Shown: positions 1 to 11,180, counted from the stretch's first letter. The stretch is DNA of 64,000 bases from Advenella faeciporci (GCF_014652395.1 NZ_BMYS01000001.1:186001-250000), one strand, 5' to 3'. Notes: generated by a model not told the origin, from the sequence alone. Translations and numbers: made by a program.

Positions 1-537
1 TGCTTTTTCAACGTCATAATTGCAGTTTTGCAGCAATTTCTGAACAATGTTTTCAACGTCTTCACCCACATACCCGGCTTCGGTAAGGGTAGTGGCATCA
101 GCCATGACAAAGGGAACATCAAGCTGACGGGCAAGCGTTTGAGCCAGCAGGGTTTTACCTGAACCGGTAGGCCCAATGAGCAAAATATTACTCTTGGACA
201 GCTCTACCTCTTCGTCTTTGTTCAGCTCACCATGACGGATGCGCTTGTAATGGTTGTAAACCGCCACAGCCAAACTACGCTTGGGCTGGTCTTGCCCAAT
301 AACGTACTGATCCAGAAATGACTTGATCTGTGCGGGAGTAGGCAACTCTGTCTTGATTGCCTCGCGCGCATCTTCATGCGCACTGTCCCGGATAATTTCA
401 TTGCACAGCTCAATACACTCGTCACAAATAAAAATCGAACCGGGCCCTGAAATTAACTTGCGAACATCATCCTGACTTTTGTTGCAAAAAGAACAATGCA
501 AAACTTTGCCATCGGAAGAACTGTTTTTATCTGCCAT
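1..537 (-). CDS. clpX: ClpX, ATP-dependent Clp protease ATP-binding subunit (N-terminal part)
   Basis: AAA+ unfoldase that recognises substrates and feeds them into the ClpP chamber in the cytoplasm. The first 179 residues are visible; the rest runs off the left window edge. The N-terminal zinc-binding domain shows the C4 pattern (CSFCNK followed about 20 residues later by CDEC), and the AAA+ Walker A motif GPTGSGKT lies near residue 120. The ATG at 537 gives the usual MAD-type N terminus. It lies downstream of tig and clpP on the same strand, separated from clpP by a terminator hairpin, so its expression may partly depend on read-through or on its own promoter. Identity is secure. Confidence 0.97.
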   Translation of the reverse strand, partial: MADKNSSSDGKVLHCSFCNKSQDDVRKLISGPGSIFICDECIELCNEIIRDSAHEDAREAIKTELPTPAQIKSFLDQYVIGQDQPKRSLAVAVYNHYKRIRHGELNKDEEVELSKSNILLIGPTGSGKTLLAQTLARQLDVPFVMADATTLTEAGYVGEDVENIVQKLLQNCNYDVEKA

Positions 538-557
538 ATTATGTATGTATATCTCGC

Positions 558-590
558 AAAAAAGGCCGACCGTATAAAAGGTCGGCCAGT
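558..590 (-). terminator. Rho-independent terminator between clpP and clpX
   Basis: A perfect 8-bp stem (GGCCGACC at 564-571, GGTCGGCC at 580-587) has an 8-base loop and is followed, on the minus strand, by a run of six T. It sits directly after the clpP stop codon and before clpX, so it probably attenuates transcription from tig-clpP into clpX. Confidence 0.88.
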
Positions 591-620
591 AAGGTTACCT
601 TTAAGGATAGTATAGCAAAA

Positions 621-1280
621 CTATACTCCTGCGGCCCTTGTGGTAAGTACTTTATCAATTAAACCGTAAGCCAGTGCATCTTCGGGCGCCATGTAATTAT
701 CGCGCTCGGTATGCTCACGGATTCTCTCGATAGGCTGGCCGGTATTGCTGGACAGAATCTGGTTCAGGCGGTCACGCAAACTGAGGATCTCGCGAGCCTG
801 GATTTCGATGTCGGTAGCCTGACCCTGCGCACCACCCAAAGGCTGGTGAATCATGATGCGTGAGTTGGGCAGGCTGTAACGCTTGCCCTTGGCACCGGAG
901 CTTAACAGAAAAGCCCCCATACTGGCAGCCATGCCCGTGCACAAGGTAGCGACATCAGGCTTGATGAACTGCATTGTGTCGTATATGGCCAAGCCTGCAT
1001 AAACACCGCCACCTGGCGAGTTAATGTACAGGGAAATATCCTTGTCTGGATTTTCCGATTCAAGAAACAGCAATTGCGCAACCACGAGATTGGCCGACTG
1101 ATCATTAACCTGCCCTACGAGGAAGACAACGCGTTCCTTCAGAAGACGGGAATAAATATCATATGATCTTTCACCACGACCAGACTGTTCTATAACCATG
1201 GGGATATAGCCAAGGCTGGTCGGCGTCACCGACTCGCCCCCATGCATGGACGCATAAAAATCGGTAAAACGGTGCATCAT
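621..1280 (-). CDS. clpP: ClpP, ATP-dependent Clp protease proteolytic subunit
   Basis: Serine peptidase of family S14 that forms the tetradecameric chamber used by ClpX and ClpA. The 219-residue protein has the complete catalytic triad: Ser120 in GMAASMGA, His145 in MIHQP and Asp194 in TERDNYM. The ATG at 1280 shares one base with the tig stop codon (TAATG), indicating translational coupling. A second ATG follows immediately, so translation may start one codon later. Length and motifs are normal for the family. Confidence 0.98.
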   Translation of the reverse strand: MMHRFTDFYASMHGGESVTPTSLGYIPMVIEQSGRGERSYDIYSRLLKERVVFLVGQVNDQSANLVVAQLLFLESENPDKDISLYINSPGGGVYAGLAIYDTMQFIKPDVATLCTGMAASMGAFLLSSGAKGKRYSLPNSRIMIHQPLGGAQGQATDIEIQAREILSLRDRLNQILSSNTGQPIERIREHTERDNYMAPEDALAYGLIDKVLTTRAAGV

Positions 1281-2590
1281 TACATTGTTCCCATTAATTC
1301 ATCAAAAGCGATGGTTTCTTCAGCCACTTTTGCCAAAGACAAAACATGGTCAACCACGTTGTCTTCAAGCACAACCGCTTCAATTTCAGCGCGACGCTGG
1401 CGATCAGACAGATAATAGCTGATAACCTGCTCGGGTTTTTCGTAGTTTTGAGAGAATTCCTCAATACGGGCACGAACCTGCTCAGGTGTAACCTGCAACT
1501 TGGCTTGCTCAACCAATTCACCCACCAACAGGCCCAAACGTACGCGACGCTCGGATTCCGGTGTAAATGTTTCGGCAGGAATCGGCATTTGGTCTGCATT
1601 GGGCACGCCACGTTGCTTGAGCTCTTCGCGGGCGGCGGCAATACGTGCCTGGACGTCGTTTTCAACCAGGGCTTTTGGAATATCAAAGGTAGCCGCATTT
1701 GCCAGCGCATCCATGACGCTGCCTTTGGTACGGCCCTGGATACGGTTTTTGACTTCACGCTCGATGTTGCCACGGATTTCCGCAAGCAGTTTTTCGGTGC
1801 TGCCCTCTGGCTGGCCCAATGACTTGGCAAACTCTTCGTTGACTTCAGGCAATACAGGTTCAGCAACTTCTTTAACCGTAATAGTGAATTCAGCTGTTTT
1901 GCCAGCAACTTCCTTGCCTGCGTAATCTTCAGGGAAAGACAGAGGGAAGGTTTTGCTTTCGCCGGCTTTAAGGCCGGTAGCTGCCTCTTCAAACTCTGGC
2001 AGCATGCGGCCCTGACCTAACAGGAAGGGGAAGTTTTCAGCCTTACCGCCTTCAAATTCAACACCATCAATGGTACCTACGAAGTCCAGGGTAACACGGT
2101 CATCTTTCTGAGCCGCACGATCTTCACGGGCTTCGTAAGTGGCACGCTGTTTACGCAGAATATCAACGGTACGGTTGATTTCCTCATCGCCAACTTCAGC
2201 GGTAAAACGCACCACTTCCAGTGTGGAAAGATCGGGCAGGGCAACTTCAGGGTAGATTTCGAATTTGGCCACAAAACCAACCTGACCTTCTTCAACACCT
2301 TCTGTTTTAGGCTCGATGGAAGGCATACCGGCAACACGCAAATCGGCTTCCTTGATGATTTTATCGAATTCCTGACCTACTTTTTGATTGATGACATCGT
2401 AGCGGATACCAGGTCCGTGACTGCGTTCTATGACAGAAATGGGCGCCTTGCCTGGACGAAAACCCTGTACTTTGGCAGTACGGGCCACACGCTGCAGCTG
2501 TGTTTTAACGTCCTTTTCGATATCGTCTAATGATATGACTAGATTTACCTGGCGCTCAAGGCCTTCAAGAGTTTCTACCGTTGCCTGCAT
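1280..2590 (-). CDS. tig: Trigger factor, ribosome-associated chaperone
   Basis: Ribosome-bound chaperone that receives nascent chains at the exit tunnel. The 436-residue product has the three expected parts: an N-terminal ribosome-binding domain with the signature GFRPGKAP at residues 43-50, a central FKBP-type prolyl isomerase domain (roughly 160-245) and a helical C-terminal chaperone domain. It is the first gene of the tig-clpP-clpX cluster and its stop overlaps the clpP start by one base. The length is typical. No irregularity is seen. Confidence 0.97.
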   Translation of the reverse strand: MQATVETLEGLERQVNLVISLDDIEKDVKTQLQRVARTAKVQGFRPGKAPISVIERSHGPGIRYDVINQKVGQEFDKIIKEADLRVAGMPSIEPKTEGVEEGQVGFVAKFEIYPEVALPDLSTLEVVRFTAEVGDEEINRTVDILRKQRATYEAREDRAAQKDDRVTLDFVGTIDGVEFEGGKAENFPFLLGQGRMLPEFEEAATGLKAGESKTFPLSFPEDYAGKEVAGKTAEFTITVKEVAEPVLPEVNEEFAKSLGQPEGSTEKLLAEIRGNIEREVKNRIQGRTKGSVMDALANAATFDIPKALVENDVQARIAAAREELKQRGVPNADQMPIPAETFTPESERRVRLGLLVGELVEQAKLQVTPEQVRARIEEFSQNYEKPEQVISYYLSDRQRRAEIEAVVLEDNVVDHVLSLAKVAEETIAFDELMGTM

Positions 2591-2695
2591 TTAAATAAAC
2601 CTTTTATATTGCGGAAAAATTAATAGTATAACCAGTCATTTTACCCAAAAAAGCGGATAGCCATCATTTTTTTATGTTTAATTTGTCAAAAATAC

Positions 2696-2821
2696 TCAAA
2701 ATGCAACGCCCGTACCCACGCCAACGGCCACACCACCGCTTCCACCTGCCGCACCCACTCCATATACGCAAGCAGACAAAGTTAAAGAAATCGCAAGGAT
2801 TAGTATAATATTCCGTTTCAT
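2696..2821 (-). CDS. Small glycine-rich lipoprotein (41 aa)
   Basis: A 41-codon gene. Its ATG at 2821 is preceded by a good ribosome binding site (GAGGTG, 5-6 bases upstream). The protein starts MKRNIILILAISLTLSAC, a textbook lipoprotein signal: a positive start, a hydrophobic core and the lipobox LSAC with the acylated Cys at residue 18. The mature part is only about 24 residues, mostly Gly, Val and Ala. It is likely anchored in the outer membrane facing the periplasm. I recognise no family. It stands alone between tig and a divergent membrane protein gene. The signal peptide and Shine-Dalgarno sequence make it more credible than the longer open frame over the same DNA. Confidence 0.7.
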   Translation of the reverse strand: MKRNIILILAISLTLSACVYGVGAAGGSGGVAVGVGTGVAF

Positions 2822-2926
2822 TGTTGCACCTCGGGCATTTAATCAATACACTTTAATACGTACTTAAAATCATTAAGCCAATATTTACACGTACACATTT
2901 TATTATTTTTCAAGGGGTATGAACTC

Positions 2927-3358
2927 ATGACTGATTTTGATCAACAAAACACTTCCACAGAAACACCCGATCAAACTCAAGAATTCCGCAAACCACGTTT
3001 TTCAAACGGTGGTTTCGTGATTGGCCTGATTGTATTCGGTCTGTTTACCGCACTCATTACCTGGTCTGTCAGTTTTATCGCCATGTTCTTTGGCGCCCTT
3101 GGCTCCATCATTTCAATTGCGACCTGCCTGTTTGACCATCAGCATTGTCGTTTTGCTTCCGTACCTGAAAACAACAAAGCCATTGAAGATGAAAACTGGG
3201 CGTACTTCGCAATCAGGGCCGTTTTTGGCACTATTTTTGGTACCGCTGCTTACGTAATTGTTATTCAGGGTGCTTCAGGCGATATGCACTGGGCAGCTGT
3301 GGCAACCGTTGCCACCTTTGCCGGTTTACTGTTTGACAAGATCCTGTTCAAAAAATAG
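2927..3358 (+). CDS. Hypothetical inner-membrane protein (143 aa)
   Basis: Not recognised. The first 28 residues are polar and rich in Gln, Thr and Asp. They are followed by hydrophobic stretches at about 29-62 (probably two adjacent helices), 91-112 and 121-137, so the protein is probably a four-helix inner-membrane protein ending in a Lys-rich tail. A purine-rich ribosome binding site (AAGGGG) lies about 10 bases before the ATG. The gene is monocistronic and closed by a strong terminator. It is divergent from the small lipoprotein gene and they share an AT-rich promoter region of about 100 bases. Confidence 0.75.
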   Translation: MTDFDQQNTSTETPDQTQEFRKPRFSNGGFVIGLIVFGLFTALITWSVSFIAMFFGALGSIISIATCLFDHQHCRFASVPENNKAIEDENWAYFAIRAVFGTIFGTAAYVIVIQGASGDMHWAAVATVATFAGLLFDKILFKK

Positions 3359-3401
3359 TTTATCTGTCCGGCAAGTGGTTTTGCCAGCTTTTAAAACACC
3401 C

Positions 3402-3437
3402 TCAAGGCCTCATGAAAAATGAGGCCTTGATTTTTTT
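3402..3437 (+). terminator. Rho-independent terminator
   Basis: A perfect 12-bp stem (TCAAGGCCTCAT at 3402-3413 and its complement at 3419-3430) with a 5-base loop is followed by seven T on the plus strand. It terminates the membrane protein gene ending at 3358. Confidence 0.93.
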
Positions 3438-3510
3438 AGCCCATCAATTCCAGTTGGCTTCCTGTCCTAACACGGGTAACACATCTCATGCCAGAAAACA
3501 GCTGCCACGC

Positions 3511-3750
3511 TTACAGACTCTTTCTCAACGCTTCCATGGAATCATAAACCTTGTTCATGGACTCAAACTCTTCTTTGGTACAGGGATAGGTCTGTTCAGA
3601 CGCTGCAGCTGTTCCATTTTGCGCATCAGCCACGGCAGTCGTTTTGTTACACATATATCGGGTAACACTTGAATCCGGCTCTGAGATGCCGTCCTGCAGC
3701 GCACAACCAGCCAATAATATAACGATGGCAAGCAATCCTGTTTTTTTCAT
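3511..3750 (-). CDS. Small lipoprotein (79 aa)
   Basis: The protein starts MKKTGLLAIVILLAGC, a lipoprotein signal with lipobox LAGC and Cys16 as the predicted acylation site. The mature part is polar, with two more Cys (in MCNKT and YPCTK) that could form a disulfide. I chose the ATG at 3750, six codons into the open frame, because it gives a clean signal peptide and has a purine-rich stretch just upstream. The function is unknown. It is followed closely by the yhdP-like gene on the same strand (start upstream at 7464), so the two may be co-transcribed. Confidence 0.75.
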   Translation of the reverse strand: MKKTGLLAIVILLAGCALQDGISEPDSSVTRYMCNKTTAVADAQNGTAAASEQTYPCTKEEFESMNKVYDSMEALRKSL

Positions 3751-3774
3751 TTCCAACCTGCTCAAGTAAATAAT

Positions 3775-6700
3775 TTAATTACTTCTGTATAAATCATTGA
3801 TTTTCTTGCTCGCCTCTTTATCTTTCAACTCTTCCTCGGTTGGCAAGACTGCATCGTTAATTATAGGCTCACTCCAGGTACCACGCACAAAATATCTGGC
3901 CGTTAATGAACGCTGCAAAGGCGCCTGCAATAACCACTGAGAAAGAAAAGCGCCCACACCAACCACCGGATTAACAATCACACCCGTCAAAATGGCAGCA
4001 CCGCTAATATCAAGATTAGGCACCACCACCGCCTGAAAATCAAGCGCCTCGGTATTGATATTGGTTACCCCGGAAGCAACAATAGCCACGGCCGGACCAC
4101 TCAGTCGAAAATCAGAAACCTGCATATTACCCTGCTTCATCTCCAGCCTGGACCTAACCATATCAAAACTGACGCCATCCTTAAATGAATTACCCAATGT
4201 ACTGCCAAAATCCGGAATCCGGCGAATCGATTGCAAAGCCAGCAGCTCCAGGGCCTTGGCCACTTTCGAGTCAATACTCAGCAACCTGCCTTCTGTGACC
4301 TGACTCTCAAGATTAAGATCAATCTGATTCAAATCAAGATCGGTGATATCGGGCCATTTCAGCGCGCCATTCATATGCCCTTTACCGCCGGCAACCACTG
4401 TTTTCTCGAGCAGAACAGAGAGTAATTTCCCCAAATCCAAAAAATTCAGGTTCAACTTAAGATCCAACCCTGTACTGTTATTTTCTGTTTTAAGTGCACC
4501 GGTGGCATACAAAGAGCCACCAGCATTGTTAATGGTCAGATTGTCAATTTGCCAATTATCCTGCGGGTTTTTTTTACGTCCTTTCAGGTTAAGAGAGCCC
4601 AACTCTTTGTCAAACACCAAGAACCGTTTAGCACTAATATCCAGCCTGGGTAAATCCAAGCGCTTATTGGTACTGTTATTGGCCTGAGCGTTGTTTTCTT
4701 CTTTACCCCCAGCTGCTGAATTCAAGGCCAGACGGTCAAAACGGGCAGCCACAAAATCTTCATGGGCAACCTTGCCTGGCACCCAGTCAATGTCTCCAGT
4801 CACTGCCTGGGCATCAATGCGAAAACCCCATGCGGATGATTTGGGATTTTTAATACCCGAAACCCTGGCCTGGGCAATGGTTTGTGAAAGATAACGCAAA
4901 GAGGTTGCATCCAGCTGCAATGCGCTGACATCGGGAAACACCTGCGACGGCTTACCCGCGGTTTTTCCAGTATCAAACTCATCAACAATATCCAGCCATT
5001 GCTGGACATCAATGAAAGTCGGCTTGGCAGATATTTTCAAGCCATTGGCAGGCATTGACGGGGCAGCCAGGATGCCTATCCCTCCCCTAAAAAAGAAAGC
5101 GCCGGTATTTAAACGGACATCTCGCTCAAAAACAGCCTTGACGTCACCCTGCCCCAGCTCCAGCTCAAGCACTCTGGCATTATCGTTATTTTTACTGGCA
5201 GCACTTATCCAGCGAGCCCGCAGTGGTTTTGAGACAGCGGCGGCCTTGCCCACTTCACCCGGAAAATCCAGGGCCAGCCCCTGCAAGGAGGAATTGACTT
5301 GCACATTTACCTTTCCACCCGCCAGAAAATCAAACCTCGCCTCGTAATTGGCCTGTCCCTTTATCCGGCTCATGCCTTTAACCGAGAGCATCTCCCTGAG
5401 TCCCTCACCGGTAAACATCCCTTTAATACTCAAGGCTTTACCTGAAGAGCCAATATTGCCATCCAGGGTAACAGGCCCGCCCAGCATGCTCCCTTCAAGT
5501 TTTTGCGCCACCAATTCGGTTTCATCAAACCGCAAGGAACCATTCATTTTTTTTAACCAGGGATAGTCTGGCTCAAATTGAAAATCGGCATCCTGAATAT
5601 TGATGGTTCCGCTTACCTTGGCATTATCCGCCTCATTCACCGGAATAAACAGACGTAACGGAATTTGCCAGGTGCCCGTTGCGCTGGCGGTATCCAGTGC
5701 GTTATTGATCAGATAACCCAAAGGCGTGATTCGAGTAAACGACAGAAAATTTTCGGCCGGCGCCATTGAATTGGCTTGCAGCTCCACCTCCGTGCCTTTT
5801 TCGATATTGGATACAAGACCGGAAAAATCATTCAGATCAATTTTTTGATCTTCCTGAATCAAAAAATAGGCATGCCCGGACTGCAGGGCAATCTTGTCGC
5901 GCCGAAAGTCAAAGCTGCCGTTTTCCGAATAAACAATTGGCCATTTACGCCCTTTTATTTCTTCCTGGTGATAATCAAGGGCCAAGTTTTTATAGTCACC
6001 CTTTACCTGAAAATCACCGGATTGTGACCGAAGCCCAAAAGGAAAATGATCAACAACCCCTTTCAACGTAAAAGGCGCATTGTCCAATTGGCCGTCCTTA
6101 AAGGCATGGGTAAGCCAATCCAGGGCATCCTCATCAATAACATTGGGCAAATAACGATACAAATGCGGCAATTTCAGTGAATGAAGATCGCCTTGCAGAT
6201 CAACAATACCATTATCCGAATTGGGATCAAAATGCCAACTGCCACTGACATTGATATCTATATCGTCATTTTTAATGCTTCCCTGTTGTATGCTGACCCA
6301 CGGAAACTGTTGCTCATCGCGCTCAAAGCGACCCGTTACATTGGTTTGATCAAGACTGACAGGCTCATTAAAGGACGTTTTGTCATCATAGAAAAACTGG
6401 CTGGCCATAAAAGAGAATGCCCAGGGAGTAAGCGTGGCCAAATCCTCATGGGGCATTTGTTCTGCATTGGTGGCACGCAAACGCCGCCTGATTTCCGCCT
6501 GAATGTTGCTGAAGCTGGTATCAAGCTTTAACCGTAAAAGACCGGAAGCAACAATAAAGGCATGTTTTCTTAAGTGATCTTCCAGCCTGAAATCCCTTGC
6601 TTCGGCATCCAGTGAGATTTCACCGATTTTATTCCTGTCCATTTCCAGGACAATCGCGGCATGATTGAGATACCCTGAACGAAGCTGCCCGGGAATATTT

Positions 6701-7464
6701 ACCCATGGCGCAAGATCAAGCAAAGACAGCCCGTTTAACCTTGCATTAATTTTACCGCTGAACTGCAAGGGCCCTTCCGCATCCGGAGCCTGCTTCAAAG
6801 TCGCATCAAGAGCCAGAGAATGACCCAGCTGTTCGGGTAAATGGGCAAAAAATGAAACATCAAGCTCATCATGAGCACGCTTTATATCTAGTGTGACTCC
6901 AGACAATACCAATGGCCGAGCCTGACTCTGTTCATCAATCCAGATCAAATCGGTCTGTCTCAGACTAAGCGAAGACAGCGATTCCAACCATCCTGCCAAT
7001 GAGGACAACTCCCCGTTATTCACCGCAGTATCGGGCACGCTGGCTTTGTCCTGTCCGACCAGTACTTGCCCCAGCAAGCGTATGCTTCCGCTTGAATCCC
7101 TGCGTATACTCAAGGCAGCGTTATTGATACTGATTTCAGACAAAAAAGGACGCATGCGTAACAAGTCCAGCCAGTTTACCCCCGCCGAAACCGATTTAAT
7201 CTTCAAATATTCATTTTTCTCACTATTTTCAATAGTGACGCCTTCCAATTGCAAGACCGGGCTGTCCTCCCAGGCAAGCGACAATTGCTCGACCCGAACA
7301 TCCATATCCAGCGTTTTACTGATATATGCCTGGATTTGAGGAAGCCATTGAGGCAGGTTTGGAACAAGAAAATACCTGACTCCCAATGACAAGGCAGCCA
7401 GCAGAATCAAAAAACCAATAAAAACGACTAGACAATAGCGTAAAATTTTCCTGGCAACGCTCAC
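3775..7464 (-). CDS. yhdP: YhdP/AsmA-like large envelope protein (1229 aa)
   Basis: A very large protein of the YhdP family (DUF3971 plus AsmA-like C terminus). Family members span the periplasm and, with TamB and YdbH, are thought to move phospholipids from the inner to the outer membrane. Visible here: one N-terminal membrane anchor (about residues 9-33), then a long beta-rich body without further membrane helices. Near the C terminus is the AsmA-like block with GRLLSIDSKVAKALELLALQ, a hydrophobic glycine-rich segment and GTWSEPII. The start is GTG, directly after an in-frame TGA 9 bases upstream. The gene is divergent from glnE. Length and architecture match the family. Confidence 0.9.
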   Translation of the reverse strand: MSVARKILRYCLVVFIGFLILLAALSLGVRYFLVPNLPQWLPQIQAYISKTLDMDVRVEQLSLAWEDSPVLQLEGVTIENSEKNEYLKIKSVSAGVNWLDLLRMRPFLSEISINNAALSIRRDSSGSIRLLGQVLVGQDKASVPDTAVNNGELSSLAGWLESLSSLSLRQTDLIWIDEQSQARPLVLSGVTLDIKRAHDELDVSFFAHLPEQLGHSLALDATLKQAPDAEGPLQFSGKINARLNGLSLLDLAPWVNIPGQLRSGYLNHAAIVLEMDRNKIGEISLDAEARDFRLEDHLRKHAFIVASGLLRLKLDTSFSNIQAEIRRRLRATNAEQMPHEDLATLTPWAFSFMASQFFYDDKTSFNEPVSLDQTNVTGRFERDEQQFPWVSIQQGSIKNDDIDINVSGSWHFDPNSDNGIVDLQGDLHSLKLPHLYRYLPNVIDEDALDWLTHAFKDGQLDNAPFTLKGVVDHFPFGLRSQSGDFQVKGDYKNLALDYHQEEIKGRKWPIVYSENGSFDFRRDKIALQSGHAYFLIQEDQKIDLNDFSGLVSNIEKGTEVELQANSMAPAENFLSFTRITPLGYLINNALDTASATGTWQIPLRLFIPVNEADNAKVSGTINIQDADFQFEPDYPWLKKMNGSLRFDETELVAQKLEGSMLGGPVTLDGNIGSSGKALSIKGMFTGEGLREMLSVKGMSRIKGQANYEARFDFLAGGKVNVQVNSSLQGLALDFPGEVGKAAAVSKPLRARWISAASKNNDNARVLELELGQGDVKAVFERDVRLNTGAFFFRGGIGILAAPSMPANGLKISAKPTFIDVQQWLDIVDEFDTGKTAGKPSQVFPDVSALQLDATSLRYLSQTIAQARVSGIKNPKSSAWGFRIDAQAVTGDIDWVPGKVAHEDFVAARFDRLALNSAAGGKEENNAQANNSTNKRLDLPRLDISAKRFLVFDKELGSLNLKGRKKNPQDNWQIDNLTINNAGGSLYATGALKTENNSTGLDLKLNLNFLDLGKLLSVLLEKTVVAGGKGHMNGALKWPDITDLDLNQIDLNLESQVTEGRLLSIDSKVAKALELLALQSIRRIPDFGSTLGNSFKDGVSFDMVRSRLEMKQGNMQVSDFRLSGPAVAIVASGVTNINTEALDFQAVVVPNLDISGAAILTGVIVNPVVGVGAFLSQWLLQAPLQRSLTARYFVRGTWSEPIINDAVLPTEEELKDKEASKKINDLYRSN

Positions 7465-7575
7465 TGGGGCGGCTCACATCTTGATGGTTACAGTCCAGTG
7501 TATTATATCCAATACAGCATTGCCTCAGGCCACAGAAACAGTCGTTAGACATATCTTTACATTTTTTGAGAACGC

Positions 7576-10386
7576 ATGATGCCAACCAAAAGCTTAACCC
7601 GCGCCCTTGAATGGTCCGGTTACCTGCAACGTAAAATCAGCACAAATGAACAGCTGAAAACCGAACTGAGCCAGGACATTTTGCACCCCATTACAGCCGA
7701 CATCATTCAGCAGTGGTTTACGCAGGCAAGTGGCCAGCCCGTGCATCAACCCATGGCCACCGAGCAATGCAAACAAGTTTTGCGCAAGCTCAGGAATCGG
7801 ACATTCTGCGCCCTCATGGTACGGGACATCAATGGCCTGGCCTGTTTTGAAGAGGTTACCCAAAGCATGAGTTTTCTGGCCGATCTGGCCGTGCAGCAAG
7901 CTTATATGAGCATCATGCAGGATCTGGTGCACACTCATGGCGAACCCATCAACCCTGAAACCGGCAGGCCCATGGAAATGATCATTCTGGGCATGGGCAA
8001 ACTGGGCGGCAAAGAATTGAATGTTTCTTCCGATATCGATCTGATCATGCTGTATGCCCAGGAAGGTGAAACCACGGGTCGCCGCCCTTTAAGCCACCAT
8101 GAGTTTTATGGCCGCCTGACCCAACGCATGATGCCCGTCCTGTCTGAATTAAATGCCGATGGCCATGTTTTCCGCACCGACCTGCGTTTGCGACCCGATG
8201 GTGATGCAGGGCCACTGGCATGGAGTCTTGATGCGCTGGAAAATTACCTGATTACCCAGGGGCGGGAATGGGAACGGTATGCCTGGCTGAAGGCCAGAAT
8301 CATTCCCGTCAAGTATTTTGAACAAAGCTCGCCCAAAGAGGACATTGCCCAGCTGAAAAGCCTGCGCACGCCCTTTGTGTATCGCAAGTATTTTGATTTT
8401 GACGCCCTTGCCTCGTTACGTCAGCTACGCGAGCGCATTCGACAGGACTGGCAGCGCAAAGCCCTTAACCGCAATGGCGTGGACAGCATTCACAACATCA
8501 AACTGGGTGAAGGTGGCATTCGTGAAGTCGAATTTACCGTTCAGCTGTCACAGCTCATTCGTGGCGGCAGAATGCCATCCCTGCAACTCAGGGGCCTGTT
8601 ACCCGCCCTCCATGCCGAAATAGGCATAGGACTCATTACCAAGGAAGAGGGTCTGCTGCTGGAAAATGCCTATCGTTTCCTGCGGCGCGTAGAGCACATG
8701 CTGCAATATCGTGAAGATGAGCAAACTCACCTGTTGCCGGCCGACCCCGAGCGATTTGCCGCACTGGCCAAGGCCATGAACATGGAAGAGCCGGCATTCC
8801 GGTCACAGCTTAACGAACACCGCCGGGTGGTGTCCCGGGCGTTTCGAAACGCATTCCGTATCGCAGGCATGGGTGAAGAGCCTGCATCTGGCAGCCATCA
8901 CTCTGACACGCCTGACAATACTGACCTGTCTGAACTGATTCAACAATTTTTTTCACCGGAAAGCCATGAGTATATTGAAAACCGCATCAAGGCATTGCTG
9001 AACAGCAGTCGCATCCGCACCCTTTCAGGCTCAAGCCGCACGCGACTGAAAAAACTGTTGCCCACATTATTGGAAACCGCAGCCAAAACCGATGACCCTC
9101 AATTGACCTGCGGCAACCTGTTTGACCTGATTGAGGCGATTGCACAGCGCAGTGCCTATATTGCCTTGCTGGCCGAGTATCCGGAAACCCTGGCCAGAGT
9201 TGCCCGCATCATGTCCGCCAGCCACTGGGCGGCCGGTTACCTGATCCGCAACCCGATTTTGCTGGATGGGCTTATCGACTGGCAAACCCTAATGCAAAAC
9301 GTGGATTTTTCCCATATTGCCACGCAGCTAAGTAAAGACCTGGACGCCTGCGTACTGCAAGACGGACAACCTGACGTTGAACAACAAATGAACATCATGC
9401 GAGATGTTCAGAAACAGGTCAGTTTTCAGTTATTGGCCCAGGATCTGTCAGGCGGCCTGTCGGTTGAAAAACTGGCCGACCATCTGTCAGACCTGGCCGA
9501 TTTACTACTGGAAGAAAGCCTGAAACGCATTTGGCCTGCCGTCAAACCCAAACCGGAACAGACTAATGAGCAAGTACCTGACTACCCGCGTTTTGCCGTG
9601 ATTGCCTATGGCAAACTGGGCGGCAAAGAACTGGGTTATGCCTCAGACCTTGATTTGGTGCTGCTTTTTGATGATCCGGCCGACTACGCCCTTGAGGTTT
9701 ATGCAAAACTGGGACGACGTCTGAGCACCTGGCTTTCCAGCATGACCTCTTCAGGCCGGATGTACGAAATTGACTTGCGCCTGCGCCCCGATGGCGATGC
9801 GGGCCTGCTGGCCATCTCGGTTGATACCTTTGAAAAATACCAGCTTGAACACGCCTGGCCCTGGGAGCACCAGGCACTCACCCGAGCCCGCTTCTGCGCA
9901 GGCGACAAGGCCATAGGCAAGCGCTTTGAACAGATCCGTCGCAATATCCTGCTCAAAGAAAGGGACCGGGAGCAACTCCGGCAGGACATTATCGATATGC
10001 GTGCCAAAATGCGGGCTGGCCACCCCAATCATTCGGGTATGTTTGATGTGAAGCATGACCACGGCGGCATGGTTGATATTGAATTCATGACCCAATATCT
10101 GGTGCTGGCCTATTCACATCAATACCCACGGCTGCTGGATAATCTTGGCAATATTGCTTTGCTTAAAATCGCTGCGGAAGGCGGCTTTATTCCCGAAGAT
10201 CTGGCCAATGAGGTGGCGGATGCTTATCGTACTTTGCGTAAAACACAACATGCGGTCAGGCTGCTTGGGCAGGAAAAGGCACGCATAGACAGTAATTTGC
10301 TGCTTGGCGAACGCAAAGCGGTGGATAAACTATGGGAAATCGTCTTTCCCGGCACCCGAGAGCAGGAAAGCAATCCCTCACAATGA
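7576..10386 (+). CDS. glnE: GlnE, bifunctional glutamine synthetase adenylyltransferase/adenylyl-removing enzyme
   Basis: Controls glutamine synthetase by attaching or removing AMP, in response to PII and glutamine. The 936 residues contain the two related nucleotidyltransferase domains: [11 protein letters not shown] with SDIDL at about 139-156 (removing half) and [12 protein letters not shown] with SDLDL at about 676-692 (transferase half). Each is followed by its conserved acidic block (GGIREVEF and GGMVDIEF). The length matches E. coli GlnE (about 945). The start is one of two adjacent ATG codons at 7576. It is divergent from yhdP and followed by queH. Confidence 0.97.
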   Translation: MMPTKSLTRALEWSGYLQRKISTNEQLKTELSQDILHPITADIIQQWFTQASGQPVHQPMATEQCKQVLRKLRNRTFCALMVRDINGLACFEEVTQSMSFLADLAVQQAYMSIMQDLVHTHGEPINPETGRPMEMIILGMGKLGGKELNVSSDIDLIMLYAQEGETTGRRPLSHHEFYGRLTQRMMPVLSELNADGHVFRTDLRLRPDGDAGPLAWSLDALENYLITQGREWERYAWLKARIIPVKYFEQSSPKEDIAQLKSLRTPFVYRKYFDFDALASLRQLRERIRQDWQRKALNRNGVDSIHNIKLGEGGIREVEFTVQLSQLIRGGRMPSLQLRGLLPALHAEIGIGLITKEEGLLLENAYRFLRRVEHMLQYREDEQTHLLPADPERFAALAKAMNMEEPAFRSQLNEHRRVVSRAFRNAFRIAGMGEEPASGSHHSDTPDNTDLSELIQQFFSPESHEYIENRIKALLNSSRIRTLSGSSRTRLKKLLPTLLETAAKTDDPQLTCGNLFDLIEAIAQRSAYIALLAEYPETLARVARIMSASHWAAGYLIRNPILLDGLIDWQTLMQNVDFSHIATQLSKDLDACVLQDGQPDVEQQMNIMRDVQKQVSFQLLAQDLSGGLSVEKLADHLSDLADLLLEESLKRIWPAVKPKPEQTNEQVPDYPRFAVIAYGKLGGKELGYASDLDLVLLFDDPADYALEVYAKLGRRLSTWLSSMTSSGRMYEIDLRLRPDGDAGLLAISVDTFEKYQLEHAWPWEHQALTRARFCAGDKAIGKRFEQIRRNILLKERDREQLRQDIIDMRAKMRAGHPNHSGMFDVKHDHGGMVDIEFMTQYLVLAYSHQYPRLLDNLGNIALLKIAAEGGFIPEDLANEVADAYRTLRKTQHAVRLLGQEKARIDSNLLLGERKAVDKLWEIVFPGTREQESNPSQ

Positions 10387-10454
10387 GCCAAAGCCCTGAA
10401 TTCAGGACAAAAATATTCTAAAATGAATCTTTGCAATATTTTTGTCCTACTGCC

Positions 10455-11123
10455 ATGGTTACCGTCACTGATATCAAAAGACCTGTCCTGGAATTACCCC
10501 AAGGGCACCGTAAAGTGCTTCTGCACTCCTGTTGTGCACCCTGCTCTGGCGAGGTCATGGAAGCAATGCTTGCATCAGGTATTGATTACACGATTTTCTT
10601 CTACAACCCGAATATCCATCCGGTCAAGGAATATGAAATCCGCAAGGAAGAAAACATCCGCTTTGCACAACTGCATAACGTCCCTTTCATCGATGTGGAT
10701 TATGATGTCGACAACTGGTTTGAACGCGTCAAGGGAATGGAAAACGCGCCAGAGCGTGGCGAACGCTGCACCGCCTGTTTCGACATGCGCTTTGAGCGTA
10801 CCGCCCTGTATGCACACGAACACGGATTTGACACAATTACCAGCTCGCTGGGCATTTCCCGCTGGAAAGACATGAACCAGATTAACGGCTGTGGCGAGCG
10901 CGCGGCTGCCCGTTACCCCGAACTGGTTTACTGGACCTACAACTGGCGCAAAGGCGGCGGCTCGGCCCGCATGATTGAAATCAGCAAGCGCGAAGAATTC
11001 TACCAGCAGGAATATTGCGGCTGCGTCTATTCGCTTCGAGACACCAACCGGCACCGGCAAAACCAGGGACGTGAACGGATTAAAATCGGTGTCAATTATT
11101 ATCGCAACGAAGATAAAAGCTAA
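10455..11123 (+). CDS. queH: QueH, epoxyqueuosine reductase
   Basis: DUF208 family enzyme that reduces epoxyqueuosine to queuosine in tRNA, the last step of queuosine synthesis, replacing QueG. Visible family marks are the adjacent Cys pair in HSCCAPCSG near the N terminus, CTACFD in the middle, the block [14 protein letters not shown] and the C-terminal CGCVYS, giving the cysteine sets for the Fe-S cluster and redox chemistry. The open frame extends 8 codons further to a TTG at 10431, but I prefer the ATG at 10455. Neither has a good ribosome binding site. It lies 68 bases after glnE. Confidence 0.92.
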   Translation: MVTVTDIKRPVLELPQGHRKVLLHSCCAPCSGEVMEAMLASGIDYTIFFYNPNIHPVKEYEIRKEENIRFAQLHNVPFIDVDYDVDNWFERVKGMENAPERGERCTACFDMRFERTALYAHEHGFDTITSSLGISRWKDMNQINGCGERAAARYPELVYWTYNWRKGGGSARMIEISKREEFYQQEYCGCVYSLRDTNRHRQNQGRERIKIGVNYYRNEDKS

Positions 11124-11140
11124 ATACATCACAAAATCCA

Positions 11141-11180
11141 AACAAAAGGCCTCGTTTTTGGGAACGAGGCCTTTTGTTTT
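11141..11180. terminator. Bidirectional terminator between queH and exbD
   Basis: A long stem (AACAAAAGGCCTCG against CGAGGCCTTTTGTT) has A-runs on one side and T-runs on the other, so it can end transcription of queH (plus) and of the exbD operon (minus). Confidence 0.9.

Noticed and set aside
2664-2846. A 60-codon minus-strand frame starting MIKCPRCNN
   Set aside because: It overlaps, in another frame, the 41-residue lipoprotein, which has a proper ribosome binding site and signal peptide; the sequence of the longer frame changes abruptly into Trp/Arg/Gly-rich residues as expected for a wrong frame.
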